From the NCBI RefSeq assembly GCF_020509005.1, contig NC_063022.1, forward strand, positions 1,178,001 to 1,242,000: a DNA stretch of 64,000 bases, read 5' to 3'. This DNA comes from Fulvia fulva. Taxonomy: Eukaryota; Ascomycota; Dothideomycetes; Mycosphaerellales; Mycosphaerellaceae. The notes under the pieces are model-generated. The model worked only from the letters and a program-made list of their open reading frames with translations, was not told the origin of the DNA and ran no database searches. The position numbers were made by a program, and so were the translations under genes. Within the stretch, counting starts at the first letter, position 1. Each line of letters starts with the position of its first letter. This document shows, one piece after another, positions 1 through 9,917 of the stretch.

Positions 1-738
1 CCGGAAGAAATGATGTTTGTGTGGTGGGTACGCAAGCCTGTCGTCCACATGCGCCACGTCTCAAATCCGCCTCATTTAGCACAATCCTAGACATTTTGCA
101 CGAATAGCGATGCGTAGTAACACATCCTCAGCTCGCCATGTCCTCAAGCCAGAGTACTCCCATTGGTGTCCGCTGTCAAATGGCCAATGATCTGTCACTG
201 AGATAGTGCTGGAACTTGGTCATGCAAGCCTGCGTTCCACGAGGACGCCTTCTCGGATGCGACCACTTTCGCGCCATAAAGGTCGGCATCTCGCCTGAGG
301 ACAAGAGAAGCAGTCACCACTCCATGTCCTTGTGCCCGTGGTCGGACTACCGATGGAGGAACGGATGAATCGTTACTGAGAGCTCACAAGCACGCCTGGT
401 TCAAAGGCTTGCCGCAGAGTTGAGCTGTTGACTACCAAGAAGTTGTCAGCGAGCGCAAGCTTGCAAGCAAGAAGAGAAGATCAGCATACCGTGGTTATAT
501 CCAGCTACTAAGCCCTCAACTATTTCTCCAAGATGAACCCAGATTTGTGCCTCCCAGATGTTTTTCGTATTTTCGTGTTCAACGATGCTCTCTCGCCATG
601 ATATAATCGGAAAACTCATACCTCTATCAATACAATAGCTTTTGCCACGTCCGAGGATTCGTCCACTCAGTGCGTGGGTGCTTTTTGCCGCATAGCCCGG
701 ACCAATGCCATCTGACTGTCAGCAAACTCAGCTTGTGC
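1..738. other. left edge, no gene recognised
   Basis: I see no convincing coding frame, RNA gene or repeat in this stretch. The open frames on either strand are short and have no recognisable protein character. It may hold the 3' flank of a gene beyond the left edge and the terminator region of the acidic protein that ends at 739. Confidence 0.5.
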
Positions 739-1341
739 TTACGCTTGCACGCCAAACGCTCTGGCCATGCGCTCGATGTTTGTCTGGAGACTTGCCACTT
801 GATTTTGCAGGCTTCGGATGGTGGCAAGATGGTGGCCTGGGTCCTGAAAGTCTGGGGCGTCTACCATATCACTATCGACACGCTCGTTGGGGTCCATGGT
901 AGAGTGAGCTGTGATGAGGTTTGGGTCGACGACATCGTTGACGTTCACGACCACTTCTGCTTGGTCATCGGCCTTTTCATCCTCGTCATCGCCCTGGTCC
1001 TGGTCGTCGCCCGCCTCATCGTCTTCCTCATCCTGTCCCTCTCCCTCTGCGTCCTCACCTTCATCTCCACCAGTATCGTCTTCGTCCTCGTCCTCGTCAC
1101 TATCACCAGCGCCAGTCTTCCCCTCTTCCTCTCCTTCATCATCTTCGCTCTCGTTGTCATCCTCGTCATCGTCATCCTCGTCGTGCTCTTCTCCTTCGGA
1201 TGCAGAACGCTGGGTGACATCTGAAGCGCCATCGTGGTCTGCCGTGGAATGAGAGCCTTCTGAACTGGCGTGTGGACGACCGCGCTTTAGAACTTCCTTT
1301 GGCTGCATCGGATGAGCCTTCTGATGAGAGGAGCTGGGCAT
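739..1341 (-). CDS. acidic low-complexity protein, unknown function
   Basis: This is a single-exon frame of 200 residues from an ATG. I do not recognise the family. Residues roughly 50-125 are almost entirely Asp, Glu, Gly and Ser, like the acidic tracts of chromatin or histone-chaperone proteins. Residues about 165-200 form a short heptad-like helix (HHLATIRSLQNQVASL) that could be a coiled coil. The acidic tract raises the chance of an artefact frame, because a GAN-rich repeat stays open easily. The non-repetitive ends nevertheless read like protein, with a basic N-terminus and an amphipathic C-terminal helix. The opposite strand gives a poly-Ser/Val frame that I treat as its shadow. A nuclear role is a guess from composition only. 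Confidence 0.42.
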   Translation of the reverse strand: MPSSSHQKAHPMQPKEVLKRGRPHASSEGSHSTADHDGASDVTQRSASEGEEHDEDDDDEDDNESEDDEGEEEGKTGAGDSDEDEDEDDTGGDEGEDAEGEGQDEEDDEAGDDQDQGDDEDEKADDQAEVVVNVNDVVDPNLITAHSTMDPNERVDSDMVDAPDFQDPGHHLATIRSLQNQVASLQTNIERMARAFGVQA

Positions 1342-1993
1342 GGTTCGGAGTTCGGCAAGTAAGATGCAGCAAGCTGAGTTAAGTCGAAAGGTCTCAGACT
1401 TGGAGTACTAGCCTGAATAGCAAGTCCTGCCGTGAGACTCTGCAGGAAAGTTTGTGATGTAGGTGGAAGATAAGAGTATTCGTGCAACGGGTTGCGGTTG
1501 TAGTAGTGTTGTTGAAGTTGGACTTGGATTGTGTTGTTGAGATGGTGATGGTAGTGATGATGAGTTGGAGATCCAAGCGGTCCAAGTTCTGTGTGGTTCT
1601 ATACGCCTAGCAGGCTGTGTCGTGTGTTGTGTGTCGAGCTGCAACGCCACACAAGTCACTGTCAGCGCGACAAGCGGTAGCAGTGGCCCTGGACTGTCCA
1701 TACAGATCAGTATAGTCCAAATTCAGATCTATCTCCATATTCTGCTAAGGAAGTCGCATCCTGTTCCTGCTGTGAAGTCAACTAGCGATGTATGTGCCTG
1801 CGTGGGGCGCGAGACGCTCATCATGGCCATGTCTTACCAGGTCCGGGCTGCTGCAGCTATTGGCGAGGAGGGAGTTCAGAAGTAAGAACGTGAATCTGAC
1901 GTATTCTTTGACGGCAGCCGACATCGAATCTAGGGAATCTGTTTGTGAGTATATGTACAGTGCCACTGCAAAGGCCTGATCATCGTCCTTCGT
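1342..1993. other. intergenic region
   Basis: No gene is supported here. A 97-codon minus-strand frame at 1408-1701 begins with a hydrophobic stretch resembling a signal peptide (PLLPLVALTVTCVAL) but continues as low-complexity sequence with no family resemblance, so it is not called. The stretch separates the acidic protein from the 3' end of the complex I subunit gene. Confidence 0.4.
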
Positions 1994-2812
1994 CTACGAA
2001 GCAGCCTCCAGTGGTGACTGGACTGGCACATCGATGCCATATCGCTCCTTGATGCGCTCCGCTCTTCGCTGCTCGTAGCCTGGCGCGTAAATACCTGTAC
2101 GATGTGTTAGCTCTACCCGTTCAAGGTCACTGGAATCCTCCGCAGCAGAATCTGATGGGCTATAGTCTTGTACGCACCTCTGCCCTCTCCCAATTCGTTG
2201 ACTGTCTGCTCAATCGGCCGCCTCCTGTTCTTCCTCATATACTCTTTCCGTGCGACTTCATCAACATCTGGGTCCTTGGCGAATCCGTTCAATCGGCCAC
2301 CTGTGAATGTGAATGCCGACAGGATGACTGCCAGTGCCGAGCCGTAGCCGATGACTGCTGGTGCTGAGCGGACTGTTCCACCATGTTAGTGTACTGACCC
2401 ATAGCCATATTACTGTGCTGCGCTGTCCTTACATCTCAGACCAAGCATTGTTCCCGAGAAGAAACCGCCGATTGTCGAGTTCCATGTATCGTCCTTTTCT
2501 CGTAGATTCGCGGCGGCAATCTTTGTGAATTCGTATGCTCCTCCCATGGCAGCTGTTTCCTCCTGTTAGCCTCCCAACCCCAACGCGCCTAGGATATCTC
2601 CACCCTCGATCTCACGCACCAAAAGTCGCAATCGTAGTCCCCGACCTCGTGAAGATACCGAACGCGCCGACGTTCTGCTTGGTCAAGGTGTTCTGGATGG
2701 TGGATATGAAGGTTCCCGCTCCGCCGGTGACGAGTGTTGCTTTGATGGCGGCGCCAATGGCATCCTTGGGGTGGTATTCCCCATGGACCTGATCCTGCTG
2801 CACCTGCGCCAT
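1994..2812 (-). CDS. NADH:ubiquinone oxidoreductase 21.3 kDa subunit (NDUFA11-like, Tim17/22 fold)
   Basis: This is an accessory membrane-arm subunit of mitochondrial complex I, related to NDUFA11 and to Tim17/Tim22 proteins. Four exons join in phase: 2812-2620, 2552-2433, 2372-2178 and 2094-1994, giving 202 residues. The N-terminus (YHPKDAIGAAIKATLVTGGAG followed by FISTIQNTLTKQNVGAFG) is the fungal 21.3 kDa subunit signature. Exon 2 adds GGAYEFTKIAAANLREKDD and then a Gly-rich helix. Exon 3 holds a further membrane segment (SAPAVIGYGSALAVILSAFTF). The tail is charged (GYEQRRAERIKERYG). Introns have GTGCGT, GTAAGG and GTGCGT donors. The start codon is 345 bases from that of the divergent SYS1 gene, so a shared promoter is likely. 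Recognition comes from family memory; splice sites are inferred from sequence. Confidence 0.87.
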
Positions 2813-3157
2813 GTTGGCTGCAAAGGAAACGGCAGATCAGAAGGGGTGGAGGGGAGAGCGTCTTGGTGGTGCAGGTAGTCGAGGATTGAGGTGCAGTGCC
2901 CACTGCCTGAGAGAGTGCTGCAGGCTGCAGCTGCTTACCAGCGTCGTCCAATTGGTGAGAGCGTCGGAGCTCGGCTGGCGGCGCGAGACGAGGCGAGCGC
3001 AGAGCCGCATGCCGCATGCATCGGGTCAAGGTTGCAGCGATGCCAAAGCTCGAGACAGCTTTCTTTGAGGACAGACACCACGTCAACACATCTTTCGTGA
3101 TGTCTACAGTACATATCCCACTACCGACGATACGGTAGTACATGTTCCAACGAAGTC
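2813..3157. promoter_or_regulatory. divergent promoter region between NDUFA11-like gene and SYS1
   Basis: The 345 bases lie between two start codons pointing away from each other, so both 5' UTRs and core promoters should be here. I cannot point to a convincing TATA box or named factor site. Confidence 0.5.
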
Positions 3158-3833
3158 ATGCCTCGTCGACGACGTCCACCGCGTCCAGGCGCGCTGGCAG
3201 ACCTGGCTCCTTTGCGCATCCTCACCCAGATCCTCCTGCTCCAGCTGTCCTACTACATGGGCGCGATTGTGTTGATCATCTTCACGACCTTTGTCGCGGG
3301 CAAGCATCCTGAGCCGGCCATGTTCTTTGACTGGAAGAGAGTAAGAGGAGACGTGACTACTGGCTGGACACTCGCCCTCTGCTGGATGCTGGACTCGGTC
3401 ATCACGTAAGGCAACAATAGAGATATCTCTAGAAGAGTGGCATGCTAACGAGGACAGTGTGATACCCATCTTACTCCTGATCGCACGCAGCAAGCTCGTA
3501 CCCGACTTCGCTCTCACGATCCACTTTGTCCATCTCATCGTTACATCCCTTTACACGAAAGCGATACCTACGAACATTACCTGGTGGCTGCTACAGGTCG
3601 CGTCTGTCGCATTGATGATCTCACTTGGAGTATGGGCTTGTCAGTGGCGCGAGCTGAGGCCCATGTCCTTTGGTGGTAAAGCAAAGCAACAATCGGACCC
3701 TGCTACGTTGGAGAACGGAGGGGCAACGGCACCGGACAACGGAGAAGGCTTCAGTATGGGCAGCGGAGGACGAGGCAGGGACGGAGCGGGCACATACGAG
3801 ATGGTCGGCATGGCACCAAAAGAGCCCTCTTGA
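3158..3833 (+). CDS. SYS1: Golgi integral membrane protein Sys1
   Basis: Sys1 is a polytopic Golgi membrane protein that recruits the Arl3/ARFRP1 GTPase to the trans-Golgi in vesicle traffic. Two exons, 3158-3405 and 3458-3833, give 207 residues, joined so that ATC AC|T GTG restores ITVIP. The family signature near the N-terminus is clear: PLRILTQILLLQLSYYMGA, followed by a membrane segment (IVLIIFTTFVAG) and FDWKRVRGDVTTGW. Later segments are IPILLLIARSKLVPDFALT, HFVHLIVTSLYTKAIP, and WWLLQVASVALMISLG ending in WACQWRELRPM. That makes four predicted membrane helices, as usual for the family. The last 50 or so residues are Gly/Ser-rich and probably cytosolic and disordered. The 52-base intron has a GTAAGG donor. 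Confidence 0.9.
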
Positions 3834-3972
3834 AGCACTATGGCCGATTCTGCACGAAATCGTAGCAAAGGTTGCCCAAGGGTATCATGACTCCCCGACA
3901 AAGGCCGCCAACAAGGCCATATACAGCTCTCTGACTTTTCGAGCTGTCGCAGAACATTCCAAGCGTGGCAGA

Positions 3973-4557
3973 TCATCGACACAGATAACTCTCGACTTCT
4001 CCGTCTTCCAGCCAGAACTGGCTTTCCTCATCGGCAAAATCCACGCGCCCGTCCTTCTTGGAGAATTCGACTTTCTCCGGCCGTGATGCACCAACGCTGT
4101 GCGTCGACACCTCACACACAATCTCCTTCAGCATTTCCGGGAACGCCAGTTCTGGACTCGTATTGATCAGCGTGCTGATGCGCGCGGTCCAAGGATGTAG
4201 GGGTAGCTGAGGCGCATCTCCTGCGAGCAAGGTTAGCCACATCCGTGCGATCAGCGACTATCAGCAAGACTCACGGACGAACACCCTCTTCCCTATCGGT
4301 AACCACAAGTGCCGCAGCTCTCCTTGTCGATCCGCAAATACCACACCCACCGAGCTCTCCCTCGCATCGAAAGGGTAGCTAGGGTTGAAGGAGTCGTCGA
4401 TCCGGACTGGAGGTGGTATGCTCTGATTTGCATCGCCCATAGGATGTTGCGCTTCCGCTTGCGCATTTGCTACCAGGCGATCTCGAGGCAATCCAGGTCG
4501 CGCGGCCACTATCGTGAGGAAGCTGCAAAGTAACAGCTGTAATGGTATCAGCTGCAT
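3973..4557 (-). CDS. small secreted protein, unknown
   Basis: Two exons, 4557-4275 and 4220-3973, give 176 residues; the GTGAGT intron joins C|GA to make VFVRDAPQL. The N-terminus is a textbook signal peptide: MQLIPLQLLLCSFLTIVAA followed by RPG. The mature chain has a Pro/Gln/Asn-rich segment, then HLWLPIGKRVFVRDAPQLP and PWTARISTLINTSPELAFPEML, and ends YLCR. Only two cysteines lie in the mature part, one in IVCEV and one three residues from the end, so a single disulphide is possible. I recognise no domain. Size and secretion would fit a cell-wall or apoplastic protein or a candidate effector, but nothing shows that. It lies tail to tail with SYS1, with 139 bases between stop codons. Confidence 0.6.
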
Positions 4558-5437
4558 GGTGAAGATGCGGTTCTGTTGATCTGGTAAATTGCAGGGGGAA
4601 TTGCCGCTCCAGGAAAGATGCTGTAGTCGATGTATCCAGGTTGGAGATATTGATCAAGAAGATCAGATCTCGCGGAGCGAACTTGCGAAGATCAAAAGCA
4701 GCAGTAACAACTGGATTTGAGGACAAACCCGCGAAAGCAAGCAAGAATGCTCCCGCCGCGTCCTCAATCAAGGCTGGAATGTATCGCACCTGCAGGCGAT
4801 CACAAACCTTGCCCATACATTCAGCGGGTGCCAAGCCATACGGAAGGTATCACGGACTTCTTACTTGCAGTGCCAATGGTATTGCCACGTCATGTGGCCA
4901 TGTGTACAACTCTTCTGCTCGAGCAGCGGTCTGGAAACGCGTGACCAGTATATATACCAAGCAATCTGTCTTATGCGAAGGTGGCTAGGGGACGCGCTTC
5001 TACCCCAGCCCACCAGTGCGACTTCACGAGCTTTTTGGGACCCCTTTAATTACCGGCTTTCCCGTGTCATCTTCCGTTGTTTCCTGTACCATGCTTGGCA
5101 AGATGAACCTTCGATAGCGAGAGCATACATGCATCGTCTTCGCAAGAGCGAAGGTATGTCATGCACGTGGTGATGTCTCAGTAGCTCGTGACCAACGGTG
5201 CACGACGTAGGCACATGTCTCAGGCCATCCATTGTCAACACCTCCCACGTGAGAGGCTAGAGGAGAGCTCACAGACACAATACTCAATGCCATGGTCCGT
5301 TCAATCATACTGTATGCGTTCTGTTTGACTCCGCGCTCATCCTATCATAATACACAAAGTAATCATCATCCCACCACCGCCTCCCTCGCTCGCGCAACCT
5401 CCGCCATGACCTTTGACTTCCGAGAGTTAGAACGTCC
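4558..5437. other. intergenic region
   Basis: The 880 bases between the secreted-protein gene and the 3' end of the AAA ATPase hold no frame I can support. Open frames on both strands here overlap and have shadow-like composition. The part nearest 4558 should contain the secreted-protein promoter. Confidence 0.5.
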
Positions 5438-8080
5438 CTATCCTCCACGCTCTCCAAACTCCCTCGCCCAGTCCTCAAACTCCTTCAAGCCCTGTTTGCT
5501 CACTGAAGGTCGAATGTTGACCAGACTCGCTTCAAAGTCTTTCATCTGTATTGGTCGAATGTCATCGGGTGACATGTGCAGTAATCGTTCTCCCAGGGAT
5601 CGGAGTGGTCCCATTGCTGCATCTTTGGCGAGTGCTGTGATGTCGGAGCCTGAGAAGCCATCTGTGAGTTGGACGAGGACTTTCATGTCGCGGTCCTTTA
5701 GGCTGTGTCGTTGCGCAGCGAGCAAAGTGCGGAGCTGTTGCTCGCGGACAAAGTCTTCTGGCAGTGGAATGTATTGCCTCCGCACGAATCGTCGTCTGGC
5801 AGCTTCGTCGATCGCCCAAGGTAGGTTGGTTGCAGCCAGAACCAGGACTCTCGATGCATCGCCTGTAGTGGACTCACGACCAGCTGCAGCTTTCTGTAGG
5901 TCAGACCAGCCGATGAGGAACTCGGTTTTGATCCTTCTTGTAGCTTCGTGCTCGCTGCTACCACCTCGACTGCCCAGTAAAGAGTCAATCTCGTCGACGA
6001 AGATGATACTCGGCGCAAGCTCCTTTGCCAGGGCGAAAAGCGCGCGAACCAGCTTTTCACTTTCACCCAAGAATTTCGACGTCAAGCTGCTAGCTGATAT
6101 GGCGAAGAACACACTCTTGCTCTCGGTTGCTACAGCACGAGCAAGCATTGTCTTTCCCGTTCCAGGAGGTCCAAAGAGGAGCATACCTCTTGCTGGCTCG
6201 CGGAGACCCATGAATAGGTCTGGCCGGAGGAACGGATAGACGACAGTCTCTTTGAGGGCAGACTTGGCGATGTCAAGACCTGCGACATCGTCCCAGTGCA
6301 CCTCATCACCTTGAATGACAATCTCGTTGAAGATCTGCTTTGCTGCAGCTTCGTCCACGCCCTTCGGTAGGTTCTTCATGACTTTCTTCACCCGCTGCTC
6401 CCACACCTGCTCTTCACTCGGTGATTCTGCATAGTCGGAATCCGGAGAATCGTCTGTCGTGGGTGGGGTCATCGCTCGCGCTGGTACAGGTTTGCTCTCG
6501 ATCTTTCGCTTTGCACTCGGCCTTCGTGAAGCTCCACCTGCGCCGCTGCTCGGGAGGTGATTCTTGCTTGTGGGCGGTATCGTATTGTCGAGTCTTTGCC
6601 GCTCCGCCATGGCGTTCACGACGCCCGCGACTCTACCGCCAACGGCTTTGCGCTGTATGGCTAGCTTTGGGCTTGTTCTCGCAGGTACTGTCTTGCCAGC
6701 TGCTGATCGTGATGGCCCATCAGAGTCGGAGTTCCGACCACTAGGTTTACCTGGAACAGGAGGGGGTGCTCTTTTTGTTCGTGCGGGCGAGCTTGGATAC
6801 TCCTTCATATATGATATCGAAGTCGGTCCTCCCATCGAAGCTAGTGTTGCAGGTGGTGCTTGTGATTGATTCGACGTCGGTGGCGCGGAGTGGGGCGGGG
6901 GCGGAGGAGCCTTTGCGGTGTCTACAGAGCTGTTGCTGTGGTTGAAGGCTGCTTGTGCATAAGGATTCATGGTAGGATATTCAGGGTATGGAGGTGGGTA
7001 GCTGCGCGTCTTGTTCAATCCTTCATGATCACTGGTGCTGTGCTGCTGGACATAGTCGGACGGACTGGGTGGTCGTACGAATGCATTGTCGGATGCCCTC
7101 CTGTCTGGCGCCATCGCGTTGTCCTGCTTTGGTCGTTCCACCAGTGATCTGGTATACGGGTCCCATGATGTCGCTGTCGCAGCCGAGCTAGTCGCGAGAT
7201 TCGAGCTTCCATTCTGCGGCAACGATGGCCTCGGTGGACGTCCTGACCAGCTCAGACTCGCGGCGCTGGCAGCGGCTGGTGGAGGCCGACTGCGCATACT
7301 ACTGGCCATCTTTCCGCCTGACGACGCCCGGTCCTTGTTACCCGCCCGTAATGTCTTCAACATGCCGCCCTTCTTCTCCGGACTAGGTGTTCTTGCTCTT
7401 GAGCTGTCGCCAACAGGTGTCGTCAGATTAGATGACAATCCAGGCTGCAAACTCCTAGTCCGCGGCATATCATCTGCTGAGCTCTTTGTGGTGTTATACG
7501 AAGGTCGTGGAGGTTGCGCCGGTCGTCGTTCGGTGAATGCTTGAGGCTTTGGAATGCTCGCATAAGTCGCTTGCGGTATGGTATCATTGCCCAGCCATCC
7601 AGGAGTACTACTTTGACCATTCGACGATGACTGCTGTATCGAAGCCAAAGACTCCCTGCTCTTAGAAAGGACGTTCGGGCCAGTGCTGATGTCTCCTCCC
7701 GCCGCTGCCTTTGCTTCCTCCGCTGCTTCCAGCCGGCTCTTTCGCAGTGCTTCGAGCAAGTCTACCCGTTCCTTACACTGCAGCTCCATGGCTCGCAGTG
7801 AATCCTGCAAAGCCTTCTCCGTCTCGGATCGTGGTGCGTAGTTGGAGGGCATCTTGTAGGCATTGTGGTAGTAGATCTGGTCGAGTGCATTGCGCCAGGC
7901 TCGCAGCGCTTCGGCTTCATTGTTCTGTGGTTGTGTGGTGGTCAGTCGCGATGCAGCGCGTGACACAGCCTCTCTCCTCTGCACACATACCTGCCCCTCG
8001 AAGTAGATTGCTGTTGAGCATATCAGGTAGCATTCGTCGTACGTCTTTTGCATCGCAGACGAGGGTGTCTTTCTCATCAT
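5438..8080 (-). CDS. MIT-domain AAA ATPase of the spastin/fidgetin/katanin clade (Sap1/Yta6-like)
   Basis: This is a meiotic-clade AAA ATPase, like yeast Sap1 and Yta6 and animal spastin or fidgetin-like proteins. The frame is 880 codons. A probable 66-base in-frame intron (7990-7925, GTATGT...CACAG) joins AIYFEGQ to NNEAEALRAWRNALDQIYYHN, which restores a continuous MIT-type helical hairpin and leaves 858 residues. A long Ser/Pro-rich linker follows. The AAA module is at the C-terminal end: DVAGLDIAKSALKETVVYPFLRPDLF, Walker A GPPGTGKTML near residue 635, Walker B IIFVDEIDSLL near 695, and the SRH-like ATNLPWAIDEAARRRFVRRQY. The C-terminal helix (LKEFEDWAREFGERGG) is typical of the clade. 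Microtubule severing or ESCRT-like roles are known for relatives; the substrate here is unknown. Confidence 0.88.
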   Translation of the reverse strand: MMRKTPSSAMQKTYDECYLICSTAIYFEGQVCVQRREAVSRAASRLTTTQPQNNEAEALRAWRNALDQIYYHNAYKMPSNYAPRSETEKALQDSLRAMELQCKERVDLLEALRKSRLEAAEEAKAAAGGDISTGPNVLSKSRESLASIQQSSSNGQSSTPGWLGNDTIPQATYASIPKPQAFTERRPAQPPRPSYNTTKSSADDMPRTRSLQPGLSSNLTTPVGDSSRARTPSPEKKGGMLKTLRAGNKDRASSGGKMASSMRSRPPPAAASAASLSWSGRPPRPSLPQNGSSNLATSSAATATSWDPYTRSLVERPKQDNAMAPDRRASDNAFVRPPSPSDYVQQHSTSDHEGLNKTRSYPPPYPEYPTMNPYAQAAFNHSNSSVDTAKAPPPPPHSAPPTSNQSQAPPATLASMGGPTSISYMKEYPSSPARTKRAPPPVPGKPSGRNSDSDGPSRSAAGKTVPARTSPKLAIQRKAVGGRVAGVVNAMAERQRLDNTIPPTSKNHLPSSGAGGASRRPSAKRKIESKPVPARAMTPPTTDDSPDSDYAESPSEEQVWEQRVKKVMKNLPKGVDEAAAKQIFNEIVIQGDEVHWDDVAGLDIAKSALKETVVYPFLRPDLFMGLREPARGMLLFGPPGTGKTMLARAVATESKSVFFAISASSLTSKFLGESEKLVRALFALAKELAPSIIFVDEIDSLLGSRGGSSEHEATRRIKTEFLIGWSDLQKAAAGRESTTGDASRVLVLAATNLPWAIDEAARRRFVRRQYIPLPEDFVREQQLRTLLAAQRHSLKDRDMKVLVQLTDGFSGSDITALAKDAAMGPLRSLGERLLHMSPDDIRPIQMKDFEASLVNIRPSVSKQGLKEFEDWAREFGERGG

Positions 8081-8381
8081 CGTGGCCGTTTCTCTCTCAT
8101 GGAGGCATGTGCCTGGGGTGCAAGAGTAACATTAATGTGAATGCCCAGCCGTCGAAGTCGTGGTCGTCGGGCTGTCTTTGGGCGCAACTCAACTGTCCCT
8201 ACGTCAGACCCGGCAACGCTTGCGCTAGACGAAGGAAATCGGCATCCATGATCCAACAAGCCACACTAGGATGACATGCGCCACGGTTCACGGTTCTATA
8301 TATGTTTCATATGTTGCATTACACCTTTCATCGGACCATCACCAACATTGTACAGCGCTTTGAGCATATCGCGTGAAGTGA
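8081..8381. promoter_or_regulatory. divergent promoter between the AAA ATPase and mitochondrial AsnRS genes
   Basis: The 301 bases separate two start codons facing outward. A short A/T-rich segment (TTCTATATATGTTTCATATG, about 8292-8311) could serve as a TATA-like element for the plus-strand gene. This is a guess from composition. Confidence 0.4.
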
Positions 8382-9917
8382 ATGTCGCAGGCGATGCGAG
8401 CCTGGCGTCCAGCATCATGCGCTCTCAGACTTCGTAAAGTCTCACGCCCCTATTCTGCAGCAACCACTCTGAGATATCCCTTGCAAAAGCCAAAAGCCAT
8501 TGCAGAACTTCTGCATAAGAATGAAGCATCAGATGATGTACAGATCGACGGCTGGGTCAGATCAGTGCGGAAGCAAAAGCGCGTTGCATTCATCGCATTG
8601 GGTGATGGATCAGCAATCGATCCTCTGCAGGCCGTCTTGAAGCCGGAACAAGCTGCAGAATTGTCGCATGGAACCGCAGTGCGGCTAAGAGGATCGTGGG
8701 AACCATCTCAGGGAGGAAAGCAGAGCTTCGAACTCCAGACCAAGGAAGTCGCAATACAAGGCGCCAACGATGCTGAAAGCAATCCATTGCAGCCGAAGTT
8801 CCAGACTGCAGAGTACTTGCGAACTATACCACATCTACGGCCTCGAATCCCAGCCAACGCATTATTGCTACGCCTGAGGTCGCAAGTGATCGCAAGCCTT
8901 ACGCGATGGTTTGGCGAACAAGATTTCGTGCAGACTCACACGCCTATCATTACATCCTCCGATTGTGAAGGTGCGGGAGAGGTATTCACAATCTCGTCGA
9001 ACGCTTCGAAAGACTCACCACAAAAATCCGAGCCCGAAGATCAAGCTCAGGTAGAGCATTTCTTCAGATCCCCGAAGTATACCACAGTTTCCTCACAACT
9101 GCATCTGGAAGCACTTGCGCAGGCAGTGAACAGAGTCTGGACCTTGTCACCAACCTTCCGTGCAGAGAAGAGCGATACAGCTCGACATCTGAGCGAGTTC
9201 TACATGCTCGAGGCTGAGCAATGTTTCGTGAGCGACTTGAATGCAGTCATGGATGTGGTTGAAGGCATGATGCGAGCCGTGGTCAATGACCTAACAGCAT
9301 CAAAACTGAGTCAAGAGCTGCTCCGAGCACGAGAAGCATCTGCTAAGGAGACAGATACTGACGATCATGTGGCCACGAATGTCGCAAATCTGGAGGAAAG
9401 ATGGCAAGGGATAGTCTCTGCAGACGCTTGGCCTCGAATTACCTACTCAGAGGCCATCAACGAGCTGAACAAGGCCGGCTTCAGCTTAGCATACGAGAGT
9501 GGTCTGGAGACCGAGCATGAGCGCTGGATTGCACAGCATCTCGGCCAGGGTAGGCCCGTCTTCGTGAGGAACTATCCAGCCATCCAGAAACCCTTCTACA
9601 TGCTTCCCAACGCCAGCGGCGGGAGAATAAGAGGTACCGACACGGTGGCATGCTTCGATCTGCTTGTGCCTGATCTTGCCGAACTGGTTGGAGGGTCACT
9701 TCGTGAGCATCGTCCGAGAGAGCTGCTGGAGGCTATGCAGAAGAAAGGCCTTGCAGGAGGTAACCTGGACTGGTATCACGACTTGAGGAAATATGGAAGT
9801 GTACCGCATGGAGGCTTCGGCTTGGGCTTCGATCGACTGCTGTGCTATCTCAGTGGTGTTGGCAATATTAGAGATGTCGTTGCTTTTCCACGATGGTACG
9901 GCAGGTGTGAATGCTGA
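8382..9917 (+). CDS. SLM5: mitochondrial asparaginyl-tRNA synthetase
   Basis: This class IIb aminoacyl-tRNA synthetase charges mitochondrial tRNA-Asn. It is a single exon of 511 residues with an Arg/Ser-rich, acid-poor N-terminus suited to mitochondrial import. An OB-fold anticodon-binding domain follows (VQIDGWVRSVRKQKRVAFIALGDGS). The catalytic core shows motif 1 around LRPRIPANALLLRLRSQVIASL, the family element TPIITSSDCEGAGEVF, and motif 2 FRAEKSDTARHLSEFYMLEAE. The His after Arg and the FYMLEAE context favour AsnRS over AspRS. Motif 3 is GGFGLGFDRLLCYLSG. The C-terminus ends AFPRWYGRCEC, slightly different from the usual PFPR ending. The start chosen is the first ATG of the frame and gives a plausible presequence. 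Confidence 0.92.
   Translation: MSQAMRAWRPASCALRLRKVSRPYSAATTLRYPLQKPKAIAELLHKNEASDDVQIDGWVRSVRKQKRVAFIALGDGSAIDPLQAVLKPEQAAELSHGTAVRLRGSWEPSQGGKQSFELQTKEVAIQGANDAESNPLQPKFQTAEYLRTIPHLRPRIPANALLLRLRSQVIASLTRWFGEQDFVQTHTPIITSSDCEGAGEVFTISSNASKDSPQKSEPEDQAQVEHFFRSPKYTTVSSQLHLEALAQAVNRVWTLSPTFRAEKSDTARHLSEFYMLEAEQCFVSDLNAVMDVVEGMMRAVVNDLTASKLSQELLRAREASAKETDTDDHVATNVANLEERWQGIVSADAWPRITYSEAINELNKAGFSLAYESGLETEHERWIAQHLGQGRPVFVRNYPAIQKPFYMLPNASGGRIRGTDTVACFDLLVPDLAELVGGSLREHRPRELLEAMQKKGLAGGNLDWYHDLRKYGSVPHGGFGLGFDRLLCYLSGVGNIRDVVAFPRWYGRCEC

Noticed and set aside
911..1252. poly-Ser plus-strand frame
   Set aside because: Shadow of the Asp/Glu-rich tract on the minus strand.
1408..1701. possible small secreted protein on the minus strand
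   Set aside because: Only the first 20 residues resemble a signal peptide; the rest is low complexity.
5292..6239. 315-codon plus-strand frame
   Set aside because: Antisense to the AAA ATPase catalytic domain, whose motifs are unmistakable.
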